Shown: positions 1-10,091, counted from the stretch's first letter. The stretch: DNA of 64,000 nucleotides from Acinetobacter tibetensis (GCF_023824315.1 NZ_CP098732.1:3038001-3102000); one strand, 5' to 3'. The notes: generated by a model from the letters alone, not told the origin. A program made the numbers and translations.

Positions 1-551
1 CCAATAGCCCAAATTGGCTCATAAGCAATCACAATCTGCTGCCACTGCTCTGCTGTAACGCAACTTGCAATATCACAGATCTGTTGTAATACCACTTGAT
101 CAGCTTGACCATTCTCTCGCTGTTCAAGGCTTTCACCGACACAATAAATGACCGTTAAACCTTCTGCCAAGGCATGCTTTACTTTTTCGCGAATGACTTG
201 TGGATGATCACCAAAAAATTCACGGCGCTCTGAATGACCAATCAATACATGTTCAATTGCACTATCTTTTAATAAAGTCGCACTGACCTCACCTGTATAC
301 GCCCCAGTTCCCGGCATACGAGAAACATCTTGCGCAACCACATGAACAGCACAGCTCGCTTGTTTTAATTCGTCTTTTACGAGATGTAGTGCGATTGAAA
401 TCGGTGCAACTGCCAAATGACATTGCGCTGGAGAAATTTCATTCTTATTCAATAATTCTTTAAATTCATTTATAAGTTGTTTGGCATTCACCTGCATTGG
501 ATTCATTTTCCAATTCCCTACAACCCAAGGTGTGATCGTCGAATCCGACAT
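1..551 (-). CDS. tpiA: Triosephosphate isomerase, 3' end cut by window edge
   Basis: TpiA interconverts dihydroxyacetone phosphate and glyceraldehyde 3-phosphate in glycolysis and gluconeogenesis in the cytosol. The minus-strand translation starts at the ATG at 551 with [17 protein letters not shown], which carries the family's N-terminal N-W-K-M motif with the substrate lysine. It continues with the IGHSERR motif holding the electrophilic histidine, and reaches YEPIWAIG, which contains the catalytic glutamate, where the window ends. About 183 of the usual 250 or so residues are present; the missing part is the C-terminal quarter. The gene is divergent from pilB. Family assignment is secure from three active-site motifs. 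Confidence 0.97.
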   Translation of the reverse strand, partial: MSDSTITPWVVGNWKMNPMQVNAKQLINEFKELLNKNEISPAQCHLAVAPISIALHLVKDELKQASCAVHVVAQDVSRMPGTGAYTGEVSATLLKDSAIEHVLIGHSERREFFGDHPQVIREKVKHALAEGLTVIYCVGESLEQRENGQADQVVLQQICDIASCVTAEQWQQIVIAYEPIWAI

Positions 552-597
552 ACTTAACCCATTCACAAAACAATTGATTTAAACGGCGACATTCTAC

Positions 598-609
598 ACG
601 GAATTCCGT
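598..609. repeat. 12-bp perfect palindrome in the tpiA upstream region
   Basis: ACGGAATTCCGT reads the same on both strands and lies about 50 bp upstream of the tpiA start, next to a possible minus-strand -10 hexamer (TAGAAT on the minus strand, plus-strand 593-598). The palindrome is seen directly. A regulatory role is only a guess, and chance is possible. Confidence 0.3.
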
Positions 610-831
610 ATTGAGAAGATAATTTTCTTGACAGTTTAGTATTAACTTCACTTTTTTATATTTTTTTCAGTCATTAAAATGGCAAAAAATATCAGTTTCA
701 TTAGACTGGTTCATGCTTTTGATTAATAGTTAGTGAAATACAACACTTTCAGATATGGTATTTTTATACAACAAAAGTATAATTTTACAATACCAATTAT
801 AAACAATTTAATTGAAGTAGGCATTGAGCGA

Positions 832-2538
832 ATGACAGCACTACAAGGTTCTCCACGATTCACAGGTTTTATTCGCCGTTTGGTCGAAGATGGAATCGTT
901 TCTACTGAAAACATGCAGACTGCTGTTAGCAGTGCAAAGAAAGCAAACCAAGATATTGTCCCTTATTTAATTGAGAATTTAAAACTCAAACCCATTGTCA
1001 TTGCCGAAAAAATTTCTGAAGAGTTTGGTGAGCCGTTATTTGATCTTTCGACTTATGACTCTGCTCATATTTTAAGAGATGTCGTTGAAGACAAACTGAT
1101 TACCAAATTCCGCGTTTTGCCCATTTTTCGACGTGGGCATCAACTCTTTGTAGCCACCAGCAATCCGACGCATATAGATGCTATGGATGCCATGCGTTTC
1201 AACAGTAAGCTCAGCATTGAAGCAATTATTGTTGAACATGACAAATTAGAAAAAATTATTGAACAAAATTATGCCGCAGAAAGTACCTTTGAGTTTGATG
1301 ATGACTTTGAATTGCATGTCCATGAAGAGCATACAGATCAAGAAGACAACGATGATCAACCTCAAGAAGATGAGGCCCCGATTGTTAAATATATCAATAA
1401 ATTATTGATTGATGCGATACGCATGGGTGCATCGGACTTACATTTTGAACCGTATGAAAAAGTGTATCGTGTACGCTACCGTGTAGATGGTGTTTTACGC
1501 CAGATTGCTACGCCTCCATTACAGTTAGCCAACCGTCTTGCTTCACGTTTAAAGGTTATGTCTCAAATGGACATTGCTGAAAAACGTGTGCCTCAAGATG
1601 GACGGATTAAACTTAAAATATCAAAAACGAAAGCCATCGATTTTCGTGTCAACTCACTGCCGACACTTTTTGGTGAAAAAATTGTGTTGCGTATTTTAGA
1701 TCCTTCGAGTGCAATGCTGGGTATTGATGCCTTAGGTTATGAACCTGAACAAAAAGCTTTATTTATGGAAGCTCTGGAAAAACCACAAGGGATGCTGCTC
1801 ATCACAGGTCCCACAGGTTCAGGTAAAACGGTTTCTCTCTATACTGGTCTGAATATTCTCAACAAAGAAGATACCAATATTTCAACCGCTGAAGATCCTG
1901 TCGAAATTAACTTGGAAGGTATTAATCAGGTTAACGTGAACAATAAAGTTGGTCTAACCTTCTCAGCCGCATTAAAGTCTTTCTTACGACAAGATCCAGA
2001 CATTGTCATGGTCGGTGAGATCCGAGACTTAGAAACTGCTGAAATTGCGATTAAAGCCGCGCAAACGGGGCATATGGTGATGTCTACCCTACATACCAAT
2101 AGCGCACCAGAAACCCTGACTCGTTTAAGAAATATGGGGGTCCCTTCCTTTAATATTGCAACCTCTGTAAACTTAGTGATTGCACAACGACTTGCTCGAC
2201 GACTCTGTCCACAGTGTAAAGTCCCTACTGAAGTACCCAAAAATAGTTTGTTAGAAATGGGCTTTAGCGAACAAGAGATACAACAGCCAGATTTCAAAAT
2301 TTTTCAACCTGTCGGTTGTTCAGAATGTCGAGATGGCTATAAAGGGCGTGTGGGGATCTATGAAGTAATGAAAATTACATCTGAAATATCCAAGATTATT
2401 ATGGAAGATGGTAATGCAATTCAAATTGCAGAAGCATCGGCAAAATTGGGGTTTAATAATCTACGTCTTTCAGGTTTAAAGAAGGTCATGCAAGGGGTAA
2501 CTTCACTACAAGAAGTCAATCGTGTGACCAGCGAATAA
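832..2538 (+). CDS. pilB: Type IV pilus assembly ATPase PilB
   Basis: PilB is the hexameric cytoplasmic ATPase that drives pilus extension. I chose the ATG at 832 (MTALQGSPRF, 568 residues) because it gives the usual family length and N terminus; the frame stays open to a GTG at 733, but the extra 33 residues look unlike PilB. Residues about 1-150 form the MshEN-type N-terminal domain. Walker A GPTGSGKT is at about 326-333 and the Walker B region DPDIVMVGEIRD at about 388-399. A zinc-binding tetracysteine is formed by C459, C462, C496 and C499. It is followed at 28 bp by pilC and then pilD, the standard Acinetobacter/Pseudomonas order. Confidence 0.96.
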   Translation: MTALQGSPRFTGFIRRLVEDGIVSTENMQTAVSSAKKANQDIVPYLIENLKLKPIVIAEKISEEFGEPLFDLSTYDSAHILRDVVEDKLITKFRVLPIFRRGHQLFVATSNPTHIDAMDAMRFNSKLSIEAIIVEHDKLEKIIEQNYAAESTFEFDDDFELHVHEEHTDQEDNDDQPQEDEAPIVKYINKLLIDAIRMGASDLHFEPYEKVYRVRYRVDGVLRQIATPPLQLANRLASRLKVMSQMDIAEKRVPQDGRIKLKISKTKAIDFRVNSLPTLFGEKIVLRILDPSSAMLGIDALGYEPEQKALFMEALEKPQGMLLITGPTGSGKTVSLYTGLNILNKEDTNISTAEDPVEINLEGINQVNVNNKVGLTFSAALKSFLRQDPDIVMVGEIRDLETAEIAIKAAQTGHMVMSTLHTNSAPETLTRLRNMGVPSFNIATSVNLVIAQRLARRLCPQCKVPTEVPKNSLLEMGFSEQEIQQPDFKIFQPVGCSECRDGYKGRVGIYEVMKITSEISKIIMEDGNAIQIAEASAKLGFNNLRLSGLKKVMQGVTSLQEVNRVTSE

Positions 2539-2566
2539 AGTACGTATTTAAAATAAGGATAAACGC

Positions 2567-3793
2567 ATGGCTGTCAAAAAAGCACAGATGATGCCAACCT
2601 TCAGTTATGAAGGAGTTGACCGCAAAGGGGCAAAAATTAAAGGGGAACTCCCTGCACGGAATATGGCTTTAGCTAAAGTCACATTACGTAAGCAAGGGGT
2701 TGCCATTAAGACCATTCGAGAAAAGCGAAAAAATATTCTTGAAGGTTTGTTAAAAAAGAAAGTCAGCACACTAGATATCACCATTTTCACACGCCAATTG
2801 GCCACCATGATGAAAGCGGGTGTACCTTTGGTACAAAGCTTTGAAATTGTGGCCGAGGGCTTAGAAAACCCAGCAATGCGAGAAGTGGTTTTGGGCATTA
2901 AAGGCGAAGTTGAAGGCGGTAATACCTTTGCTGGTGCGCTAAAAAAATACCCCCTGTACTTTGACAATTTATTTTGCTCTTTGGTCGAATCTGGCGAACA
3001 ATCAGGCGCGCTTGAAACTATGTTGGATCGTGTCGCAATTTATAAAGAAAAAAGCGAACTCCTAAAACAAAAAATCAAAAAAGCCATGAAATATCCGCTC
3101 ACTGTAATTTGTGTGGCTGTAATTGTAACCATTATTCTAATGGTGAAAGTTGTTCCTGTATTTGAAAGCGTATTCTCTTCTTTCGGTGCAGATCTTCCAG
3201 CCTTTACCAAAATGGTCGTGAATATGTCAGAGTGGATGCAAAAATACTGGTTCATTCTAATTATCGCGATTGGAGTCTTGATTGCTGTATTTCTTGAAGC
3301 AAAAAAACGGAGTAAAAAATTCCGCGACTTTTTGGATAAAGCGGCATTAAAGGCTCCTATTTTTGGTGATCTGGTTTATAAAGCCATTATCGCGCGTTAC
3401 AGCCGTACTTTAGCCACGACCTTTGCTGCCGGCGTTCCACTGATTGATGCTTTAGAATCAACTGCTGGTGCCACCAATAACGTGGTCTATGAGCAAGCAG
3501 TACTTAAAATCCGAGATGATGTTGCGACTGGGCAACAGTTGCAATTTGCCATGCGGGTCACGGATAAATTTCCTGCTATGGCGGTACAAATGGTTGCCAT
3601 TGGTGAGGAATCAGGTGCACTGGATGCCATGTTAGATAAAGTCGCGACACATTATGAAAATGAAGTCGATAATGCCGTTGATGGCTTAACATCAATGATG
3701 GAACCCTTAATCATGGCGGTTCTTGGGGTCCTTGTCGGTGGTCTGGTCATTGCCATGTATCTTCCAATCTTCCAAATGGGTTCTGTGGTTTAA
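2567..3793 (+). CDS. pilC: Type IV pilus inner-membrane platform protein PilC
   Basis: PilC is the polytopic platform protein that couples the PilB and PilT motors to pilin insertion. The 408-residue product has the family's two tandem T2SSF domains (about residues 70-195 and 275-398). Each domain is a helical cytoplasmic bundle with the FTRQLATMMKAGVPL and RTLATTFAAGVPL type repeat. Hydrophobic segments lie at about 178-200, 225-243 and 375-400. The start has an AAGGA-type ribosome binding site. The stop codon overlaps the pilD start in TAATG, so translation of the two is probably coupled. Confidence 0.96.
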   Translation: MAVKKAQMMPTFSYEGVDRKGAKIKGELPARNMALAKVTLRKQGVAIKTIREKRKNILEGLLKKKVSTLDITIFTRQLATMMKAGVPLVQSFEIVAEGLENPAMREVVLGIKGEVEGGNTFAGALKKYPLYFDNLFCSLVESGEQSGALETMLDRVAIYKEKSELLKQKIKKAMKYPLTVICVAVIVTIILMVKVVPVFESVFSSFGADLPAFTKMVVNMSEWMQKYWFILIIAIGVLIAVFLEAKKRSKKFRDFLDKAALKAPIFGDLVYKAIIARYSRTLATTFAAGVPLIDALESTAGATNNVVYEQAVLKIRDDVATGQQLQFAMRVTDKFPAMAVQMVAIGEESGALDAMLDKVATHYENEVDNAVDGLTSMMEPLIMAVLGVLVGGLVIAMYLPIFQMGSVV

Positions 3794-4653
3794 TGCAAGA
3801 TTTACTCGATTATTTTATTCAAAACCCAACTGCACTTTATGTCGCAGTTGGGATTTTTAGTTTATGCATTGGTAGTTTTTTAAACGTTGTCATTTATCGC
3901 ACTCCCAAAATGATGGAGCAAGAATGGCATCAAGACTGTCAACTACTCTTACATCCTGAACAAGCCATTTTGGATGAGAAAAAACTCAGTCTCAGCCAGC
4001 CAGCTTCAACCTGTCCGAAATGTAAGAAACCTATTCGTTGGTATCAGAATATTCCTGTCATTAGCTGGTTAGTATTACGTGGTAAATGTGGAACCTGTAA
4101 CAATCCCATCAGTATTCGCTATCCTTTGGTTGAATTACTGACTGCCATCTGTGCTTTGACAGTCGTCGCGGTCTATGGTCCCACCTTACAAATGTTGTTT
4201 GGTTTGATTCTCACCTATACATTAATCGCACTAACATTTATTGATTTCGATACCCAACTTTTACCTGATCGTTATACCTTGCCATTGGCAGCTTTAGGAC
4301 TGGGGATTAACAGCTATTCCATTTATACCTCTCCAAGTGTTGCTATTTGGGGCTATATCATTGGTTTTCTTTGCCTTTGGATTGTGTATTACCTGTTTAA
4401 AATTATTACAGGTAAAGAAGGCATGGGCTATGGTGACTTTAAATTACTGGCTGCTTTAGGGGCTTGGATGGGTCCGTTGCTGCTACCATTGATCATATTA
4501 CTGTCTTCACTGGTCGGTGCGATCATCGGAATTATTCTGCTTAAAATCCGTAAAGAAAATCAACCTTTTGCTTTTGGCCCCTATATTGCCATCGCGGGTT
4601 GGGTTGCCTTTTTATGGGGTGAACAGATTATGAAAGTTTATCTAGGACAATGA
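3793..4653 (+). CDS. pilD: Prepilin leader peptidase / N-methyltransferase PilD
   Basis: PilD is an inner-membrane aspartic protease that cuts the leader from type IV prepilins and type II secretion pseudopilins and methylates the new N terminus. The 286-residue protein has the zinc tetracysteine of the bifunctional enzymes (C74, C77, C99, C102) in the first cytoplasmic loop. The two catalytic aspartates are near D151 (in IDFDTQLLPD) and D215 (in GMGYGDFK). About eight membrane segments are visible. Its last bases overlap coaE in ATGA. The gspDCN genes at the other end of this window encode parts of the second system that needs this enzyme. Confidence 0.96.
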   Translation: MQDLLDYFIQNPTALYVAVGIFSLCIGSFLNVVIYRTPKMMEQEWHQDCQLLLHPEQAILDEKKLSLSQPASTCPKCKKPIRWYQNIPVISWLVLRGKCGTCNNPISIRYPLVELLTAICALTVVAVYGPTLQMLFGLILTYTLIALTFIDFDTQLLPDRYTLPLAALGLGINSYSIYTSPSVAIWGYIIGFLCLWIVYYLFKIITGKEGMGYGDFKLLAALGAWMGPLLLPLIILLSSLVGAIIGIILLKIRKENQPFAFGPYIAIAGWVAFLWGEQIMKVYLGQ

Positions 4654-5273
4654 GCATGCAAGCTCCATTCATTCTTGGTCTTACAGGTGGAATTGGTAGC
4701 GGGAAATCCGCTGCCAGCCATTGGTTTGAAACACAAGGCATTCAAGTGGTCGATGCCGATATTGTCGCGCGTGAAGTGGTCGAACCGAATCAGCCTGCCT
4801 TACATGCCATTCAAGCAGCCTTTGGCGACTGGGTACTCGATAAAACAGGTGCACTCAATCGTAAAGCCTTACGTGAACATATCTTTCAACATGCTGATGC
4901 GCGTAAAACCCTGGAAAGCATCACCCACCCTGCTATTCGACAATCGATTCTTCAGCAATTGCAGAATGCCACCAGTCCTTATGTGATTCTGGTCTCACCA
5001 CTACTACTAGAGACCAATCAACACGAGTTGACTGATCGTGTCTTATTAATTGATGCATCGGAAGACTTACAGATTGAACGCGCCAGCCAAAGAGATCGAC
5101 AAAGTATTCAGCAGATCCGACAGATTATTCAAGCACAAATGCCACGAATGCAAAAACAACAGCTAGCGCATGATATTGTGCTCAATGATGGTCATCTCAG
5201 CCATCTTTATGCACATCTTGAACCTTTACATCAGAAATATTTAAGCATGGCACAGCAAAAGCAGTCAGTTTAA
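4650..5273 (+). CDS. coaE: Dephospho-CoA kinase
   Basis: CoaE phosphorylates the 3' hydroxyl of dephospho-CoA, the last step of coenzyme A synthesis, in the cytosol. The 207-residue protein opens with a P-loop, GGIGSGKS, at residues 13-20. It then has VVDADIVAREVV, the CoaE substrate region, and ITHPAIR, and a basic lid around the ERASQRDRQS segment. Its start overlaps the pilD stop in ATGA. The pilBCD-coaE linkage is conserved in many gammaproteobacteria and probably reflects co-transcription rather than a shared function. Confidence 0.96.
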   Translation: MSMQAPFILGLTGGIGSGKSAASHWFETQGIQVVDADIVAREVVEPNQPALHAIQAAFGDWVLDKTGALNRKALREHIFQHADARKTLESITHPAIRQSILQQLQNATSPYVILVSPLLLETNQHELTDRVLLIDASEDLQIERASQRDRQSIQQIRQIIQAQMPRMQKQQLAHDIVLNDGHLSHLYAHLEPLHQKYLSMAQQKQSV

Positions 5274-6187
5274 GATGACCTCTTTTGCTGATCGAGTTGC
5301 GCTTGCAAGGTGTCTTTACGTAACCAACGCCACGGCTGCAAAGCCCCAATTCCCATCCCCAGCAAACCGCACATAATTGCCAAACTTAACGGTTCATGCA
5401 ATAAAGGCACAGCCAGAATCGCAGCAATAAATGGCGCCAAAGTCACAATACTGCCCGCCTTAAATGCACCGAGTCGCTTGATTGCTTCGACGTAAGTCAG
5501 CGTTGCAACAATCACTACAAAAATGCCATGGAAAAGTGTTTGCAACAACAAATGCATCGGTTCTGGTTGATCGAGATGTTTCGGTAAAAATAACAAATAG
5601 ATAGGCAAATAGATAATTGCAGACCAAATCGCGACACTCGCCATGGAATGCCAAGCGGAAAGTTTCCATTGCCGCAATAGAACCGTAAAAATCCCCCACC
5701 AGATTGCACTCAAGAGAAACAGTAAGTCACCAAAACCAAAAGCAACCCCTGTTTCCTGATACATCAAATAAGACATTGAGCCAATTGCGGTCAGCATAAT
5801 AGCTAAACTCAACCATGTATGGCGATCAAAAGGTTGTTTAAACAGTAAATACGCCGCGATTGCAGTACATAGTGGTAAACAACCATTCAAGAAAATGGCT
5901 GCATGTGCCGCAGGAACATAATGAAATGCACTATATGACGTTAAACAGTACGCCACACCCCCGATAAGTGCCAAAATGATCGGTTGTTTATGCCATAAAA
6001 AAGCAGTGTCTTTTTTATAAATTAAAATCGGCATTAAAATGCAAAACGCCAGTGCAAAACGCAGTGCAGTGATATCCCACGCACTGATATGCCATTGTGC
6101 ACTTAAACGAGAAGCCAAAGTAAATCCGCCCCAAATGCACATGGTAATGGCAACAAACAAATAGCCTTTGGAGCGGTGTGAAATCAT
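5270..6187 (-). CDS. EamA/DMT-family drug/metabolite transporter
   Basis: The 305-residue protein has about ten hydrophobic helices in two EamA repeats (about residues 8-140 and 150-285), the layout of the drug/metabolite transporter superfamily of inner-membrane exporters. The first helix region, MCIWGGFTLASRLSAQWHIS, and the second-repeat GAFKAGSIVTLAPFIAAI segment, are typical. The substrate cannot be told from sequence. It converges with coaE, overlapping its 3' end by 4 bp. The C-terminal tail LRKDTLQAQLDQQKRSS is charged and cytoplasmic. It appears to be a single-gene unit. Confidence 0.88.
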   Translation of the reverse strand: MISHRSKGYLFVAITMCIWGGFTLASRLSAQWHISAWDITALRFALAFCILMPILIYKKDTAFLWHKQPIILALIGGVAYCLTSYSAFHYVPAAHAAIFLNGCLPLCTAIAAYLLFKQPFDRHTWLSLAIMLTAIGSMSYLMYQETGVAFGFGDLLFLLSAIWWGIFTVLLRQWKLSAWHSMASVAIWSAIIYLPIYLLFLPKHLDQPEPMHLLLQTLFHGIFVVIVATLTYVEAIKRLGAFKAGSIVTLAPFIAAILAVPLLHEPLSLAIMCGLLGMGIGALQPWRWLRKDTLQAQLDQQKRSS

Positions 6188-6221
6188 CTTTACAACAATA
6201 TGCTAAGCAATAAAAAGTAAA

Positions 6222-6974
6222 TTAAACGCTTTGACGTTGGCGACATGCTTCATAGAGTGCCATGCCTGTTGCCACACTCACATTCAAACTTTGTAAGTTG
6301 CCCGCCATCGGAATATAAACGGTTTGATCACATTGAGACTGGGTAATTGGACGCAGGCCTGTATCTTCAGCACCCATCACCACACATACCGCGGTTCCAG
6401 TAAAATCGAACTGCTGTAATGGAAGTGCTTTCTCATCGAGCATGGTCCCCACCACACGCACATTAAACTCATCTTTAATTTGCGCTAAAGTCCGTGCCAA
6501 ATTGGTCACTTGAATAAATTTAACTTTTTCAGCACCACCCGCCGCAACTTTACGTGCTGTCGGGGTCAAACTTGCAGAACGATCACGTGGCACAATTACT
6601 GCTTCCACACCCATGGCAGCCGCAGTACGAATACATGCACCTAGGTTATGTGGATCGGTGACTTGGTCTAACCCCAGCAATAAACAATTTGGTGATTGCT
6701 TCAGTAAGGCTTCCAGATCTTTTTCATTTAAAATTGGATTAGGGCGAACAGCGGCCACGACCCCTTGGTGAAATGGCAAGCCAGCCATTTTTTCTAATCG
6801 ATCCCGACCTGTTTGTTGCACACTAATACCAAAAGGTTCAGCCAACTCAAGTACACGTTTTAAACGTTGGTCATCACGCCCTTTCAAGGTGAACAAAGTT
6901 AGAACACGTTCAGGCTCCAATTCTAAGAGCGACTCTACTGAATGAACGCCATAATAATATTCAGGTTTTGCCAT
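6222..6974 (-). CDS. rlmB: 23S rRNA (guanosine-2'-O-)-methyltransferase RlmB
   Basis: RlmB methylates the 2'-O of G2251 (E. coli numbering) in the 23S rRNA peptidyl-transferase P loop. I start it at the ATG at 6974 (MAKPEYYYGVHSVESLLE, 250 residues), which has a GAGG site just upstream; the frame continues 19 codons further but that extension is not family-like. An N-terminal substrate-binding domain (about 1-75) precedes the SpoU knot domain. That domain carries motif 1 (DPHNLGACIRTA), motif 2 (VVMGAEDTGLR) and motif 3 (IPMAGNLQSLNVSVA), the deep-knot AdoMet site. Confidence 0.95.
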   Translation of the reverse strand: MAKPEYYYGVHSVESLLELEPERVLTLFTLKGRDDQRLKRVLELAEPFGISVQQTGRDRLEKMAGLPFHQGVVAAVRPNPILNEKDLEALLKQSPNCLLLGLDQVTDPHNLGACIRTAAAMGVEAVIVPRDRSASLTPTARKVAAGGAEKVKFIQVTNLARTLAQIKDEFNVRVVGTMLDEKALPLQQFDFTGTAVCVVMGAEDTGLRPITQSQCDQTVYIPMAGNLQSLNVSVATGMALYEACRQRQSV

Positions 6975-7110
6975 GAACAACCTCGAGTAAGCAAAAAGAT
7001 AGGGAGAAACTACAAACAGAAAATCCTGCAAAGTTGCCTTTACAGGATTTTAACTTAAGCCATAGTTTAACTGATTTTCGTTAAAATAGCTTTGCTTATC
7101 CGTCCTAGAC

Positions 7111-7434
7111 TTAGCCTTCTAAATGGCATACATAGTCTAAAACTTCATCTGTTTCAATTTTAAAACGGCTATTGCCAGGTACATAAAATGATTGCCCTGC
7201 ACGGAACAATTCACTTTCTTCACTATCCGCAATTTTTACACGGCACTCACCAGAAATAATTTCCATACGCTCAGGCACATGTGTTTCAAACGTTAAGGCT
7301 TGTTCAGTTGGAAGAATAACGCCTAGGGTTTTTTTGGTTCCATCTTCAAATTGAACGGTATGGCTAATGCATAATCCACCAAAGTAAACGTTCGATTTTT
7401 TGATAACTGATACATGATCAAACTGAGCTGACAT
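7111..7434 (-). CDS. ppnP: Pyrimidine/purine nucleoside phosphorylase PpnP
   Basis: PpnP (formerly YaiE/UPF0345/DUF1255) is a small cupin enzyme that phosphorolyses several nucleosides to free base and ribose 1-phosphate. The 107-residue protein matches the family's length. It has the family N terminus [16 protein letters not shown], the KKTLGVILP strand, the [14 protein letters not shown] cupin core and the [12 protein letters not shown] motif. It stands alone on the minus strand, divergent from recN across a 328-bp gap. Confidence 0.93.
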   Translation of the reverse strand: MSAQFDHVSVIKKSNVYFGGLCISHTVQFEDGTKKTLGVILPTEQALTFETHVPERMEIISGECRVKIADSEESELFRAGQSFYVPGNSRFKIETDEVLDYVCHLEG

Positions 7435-7762
7435 GCGTATTCTCCAGATGATGCGGATAAATATCTTAATGATTGATGTAGTTTAAATAGGCAATAGCAA
7501 CTAATCAATCGGTGTTTATCTGTAAACAGCATTTTTACTAGAAAACCTAGAGTCACACTTTTACAGCCCCATTTTAACTGAAAAATTGTATATGATTGAT
7601 GCTTGAGACTCAAATTGCTTTAGTCTTAAATCTTTACTATGCAATTGAAAAATTTACGCTAATATAGAATCCAACACAGTTTCAGCACAGACTAAAACTT
7701 GTGAGAATTAAAAAATTTGACTATCTTACAGAAACCAAACTTTTCGCAGCTTGGACGCGTTT
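7435..7762. other. Divergent ppnP-recN intergenic region
   Basis: This 328-bp AT-rich region separates two divergently transcribed genes, so it must hold both promoters. A weak candidate -10 for recN is TATAGA near 7662-7667. I see no convincing -35, no palindromic operator of SOS type and no small gene with a good ribosome binding site. Confidence 0.4.
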
Positions 7763-9424
7763 ATGCTGACACATTTAACTCTCATCAACTTTGCCTTAGC
7801 TGATCACTTAGCCATTGATATTGATCAAGGTTTTAATGTTCTTACGGGTGAAACTGGTGCAGGAAAATCATTATTACTGGATGCGCTTTCAGCCAGCTTA
7901 GGCGACCGCACAGACACCAATTATGTGCGCTATGGTGCAGATAAGGCCGATATTACCGCCGTGTTTAGTTATGAACAGCATAGCCCCGAAGCCTCTTGGT
8001 TACAGCAACATGAGTTAGATGATGATTCAGGCGAAATCCATTTAAGACGCGTCATCTTCGCTACAGGTCGCAGTAAAGCTTGGATTAATGGTCGTCCCAG
8101 CAGTTTGTCTGAACTCAAAGAGTTAGGGCGACTTCTGGTTCAACTCTATAGTCAGCACAGTCAACAGCAACTTTTAGAGCCACCTTATCCGAAGCACTGG
8201 CTTGATCGTTACAGTAATTTTGCGCAACCTGCACAACAAGTCAAAGAAGCCTATTCAAATTGGCAGCAAACCATTCGTCAGCATCAAGCTGCACTCGATG
8301 CCCAAGCCAGCCGTAAACAACGTATTGCAACCCTTGAATTACAACTCGAAGAATTAGAAGAAGTGATTCAATTGGCATATAAAGAGATTGAACAGGAGTT
8401 CGACCGACTCAGTCATCATGAACACATCATGCAAGATTGTAGTTATGCCTTAAATACCCTGGATGAAGCTGAGCAGAATATCAATCAGGAATTGTCTGTG
8501 CTCATTCGTCGCTTAGAGTCTCATGCGGGACGCAGCGAACAATTGGCAGAAATACATAACTCCATTCTGAATGCGCAAAGCGAATTGGAAGATGCAACGG
8601 CAAATTTACGTCAGTTTATTGACCGTCAGAGCTATGACCCTGAGCGCATGGAAGAATTAAATGCTCAACTTGAGGTGTTCCATCGTTTTGCCCGTAAATA
8701 CCGCACCCAACCAGAAGCTTTAAATCAGGAATACCAAGGCTGGCAAGCAGAGCTAGCACAGTTACATGCCCTAGAAGACCCTGAAACTTTAGCCGAACAA
8801 GTCGAACTGGCACATCAGGACTTTTTAGCGAAAGCGCAACATCTAGATGAAATCCGACGTGCGGCAGCAACACCATTGGCCAAACAATTGACCGAACAAG
8901 TGAAGCAACTGGCGCTGCCTGAAGCCCATTTTGAATTTAAGTTTGAACCGCTAGAACAAGCTTCTGCCGATGGACTAAGCTTTATCCAGCTTTTATTTAC
9001 TGCCAATAAAGGCATTCCAGCACAACCTCTGGCGCGTGTGGCTTCGGGTGGTGAGTTGTCTCGTATTGCCCTCGTGATGCAAGTCATGAATGCCGAAAAA
9101 ACTGAAGCCGAGGTCTTGGTCTTTGACGAAATTGATGTGGGGATCAGTGGCGGAACTGCGGAAATTGTAGGGCGTCTACTGGCTGATTTAGCACAACATG
9201 TGCAAATTCTCTGTATTACTCATCAGGCGCAAGTGGCAGCTCAGTCAGATCAGCATTTACTGGTGAAAAAACAGCAAACCGATCCTGCCAGCAGCACCAT
9301 TATTTCACTCGAAGAACCGCAGCGGATTTTGGAATTGGCACGGATGACAGGTGGTGTTGAAATTAGTGAAACTACGCTACAACACGCAAAACAACTCCGA
9401 CAATTAAAATTCCAGCCCGTCTAA
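7763..9424 (+). CDS. recN: DNA repair protein RecN
   Basis: RecN is an SMC-like ATPase that acts early in double-strand break repair. I start it at the ATG at 7763 (MLTHLTLINFALADHLAID, 553 residues), matching the family N terminus; a TTG 12 bp upstream is in frame. Walker A GETGAGKS is at about residues 29-36. A long coiled-coil region follows (about 150-370). The ABC signature VASGGELSRIAL is at about 425-436 and Walker B VLVFDEIDVGISGG at about 453-466. Length is normal for the family. It is probably monocistronic. Confidence 0.96.
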   Translation: MLTHLTLINFALADHLAIDIDQGFNVLTGETGAGKSLLLDALSASLGDRTDTNYVRYGADKADITAVFSYEQHSPEASWLQQHELDDDSGEIHLRRVIFATGRSKAWINGRPSSLSELKELGRLLVQLYSQHSQQQLLEPPYPKHWLDRYSNFAQPAQQVKEAYSNWQQTIRQHQAALDAQASRKQRIATLELQLEELEEVIQLAYKEIEQEFDRLSHHEHIMQDCSYALNTLDEAEQNINQELSVLIRRLESHAGRSEQLAEIHNSILNAQSELEDATANLRQFIDRQSYDPERMEELNAQLEVFHRFARKYRTQPEALNQEYQGWQAELAQLHALEDPETLAEQVELAHQDFLAKAQHLDEIRRAAATPLAKQLTEQVKQLALPEAHFEFKFEPLEQASADGLSFIQLLFTANKGIPAQPLARVASGGELSRIALVMQVMNAEKTEAEVLVFDEIDVGISGGTAEIVGRLLADLAQHVQILCITHQAQVAAQSDQHLLVKKQQTDPASSTIISLEEPQRILELARMTGGVEISETTLQHAKQLRQLKFQPV

Positions 9425-9536
9425 ATTTAAGATCAAAGCTGTAAAAAAAGATTGGTGAATAACGCAAAGTCTTGTAAGTTGAAAGTATACGGACTGTAGT
9501 CATCGCATAGATGACTTTTAAAGGAGAAATGCTTAG

Positions 9537-10091
9537 GTGACCAAACAATATCTCACGCATCGTTGCCTGATTGCCCCGCCAGAAATGAAAGATGAGTTTT
9601 TTGCTCATACCGTCATTTATTTGGCTCGACATGATGATGAAGGTGCGCAAGGCATTATTATCAATCGACCTTCTGGCATTTCCGTAAAAGAATTACTTAA
9701 TGATCTAGAAATTGATGCAGATAATGTACATCCGCATGATGTGTTACAAGGTGGCCCTTTACGCCCAGAAGCAGGCTTTGTATTGCATACAGGACAACCG
9801 ACTTGGCATTCATCGATTGCCGTTGGAGAAAACGTCTGCATTACCACCTCTAAAGATATTTTAGATGCGATTGCGCATAACGAAGGTGTGGGACGCTATC
9901 AAATTGCTCTAGGCTATGCCAGTTGGGCCAAACATCAACTGGAAGATGAAATTACCCGCGGCGATTGGCTGATTTGCGATGCCGATATGGATTTAATTTT
10001 TAACTTGCCTTATGGCGACCGTTGGGACGCAGCATACAAAAAAATGGGCGTCGACCGTAATTGGTTATCTTCAGAGATTGGTCATGCCTGA
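9537..10091 (+). CDS. yqgE: YqgE/AlgH family protein
   Basis: This 184-residue protein belongs to the UPF0301/DUF179 (YqgE/AlgH) family, whose biochemical role is not settled. The family signature is visible: [20 protein letters not shown] near the N terminus, [10 protein letters not shown] at about residues 36-45, and [13 protein letters not shown] at about 73-85. The start codon is GTG at 9537 with AAGGAG ten bases upstream. Its 3' end overlaps ruvX by 8 bp, and yqgE-ruvX is a widely conserved pair. Confidence 0.92.
   Translation: MTKQYLTHRCLIAPPEMKDEFFAHTVIYLARHDDEGAQGIIINRPSGISVKELLNDLEIDADNVHPHDVLQGGPLRPEAGFVLHTGQPTWHSSIAVGENVCITTSKDILDAIAHNEGVGRYQIALGYASWAKHQLEDEITRGDWLICDADMDLIFNLPYGDRWDAAYKKMGVDRNWLSSEIGHA

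Noticed and set aside
7323..7613. Minus-strand frame of 96 codons overlapping ppnP and the ppnP-recN gap
   Set aside because: It overlaps ppnP in another frame, has no start signals, and its product has no recognisable features.
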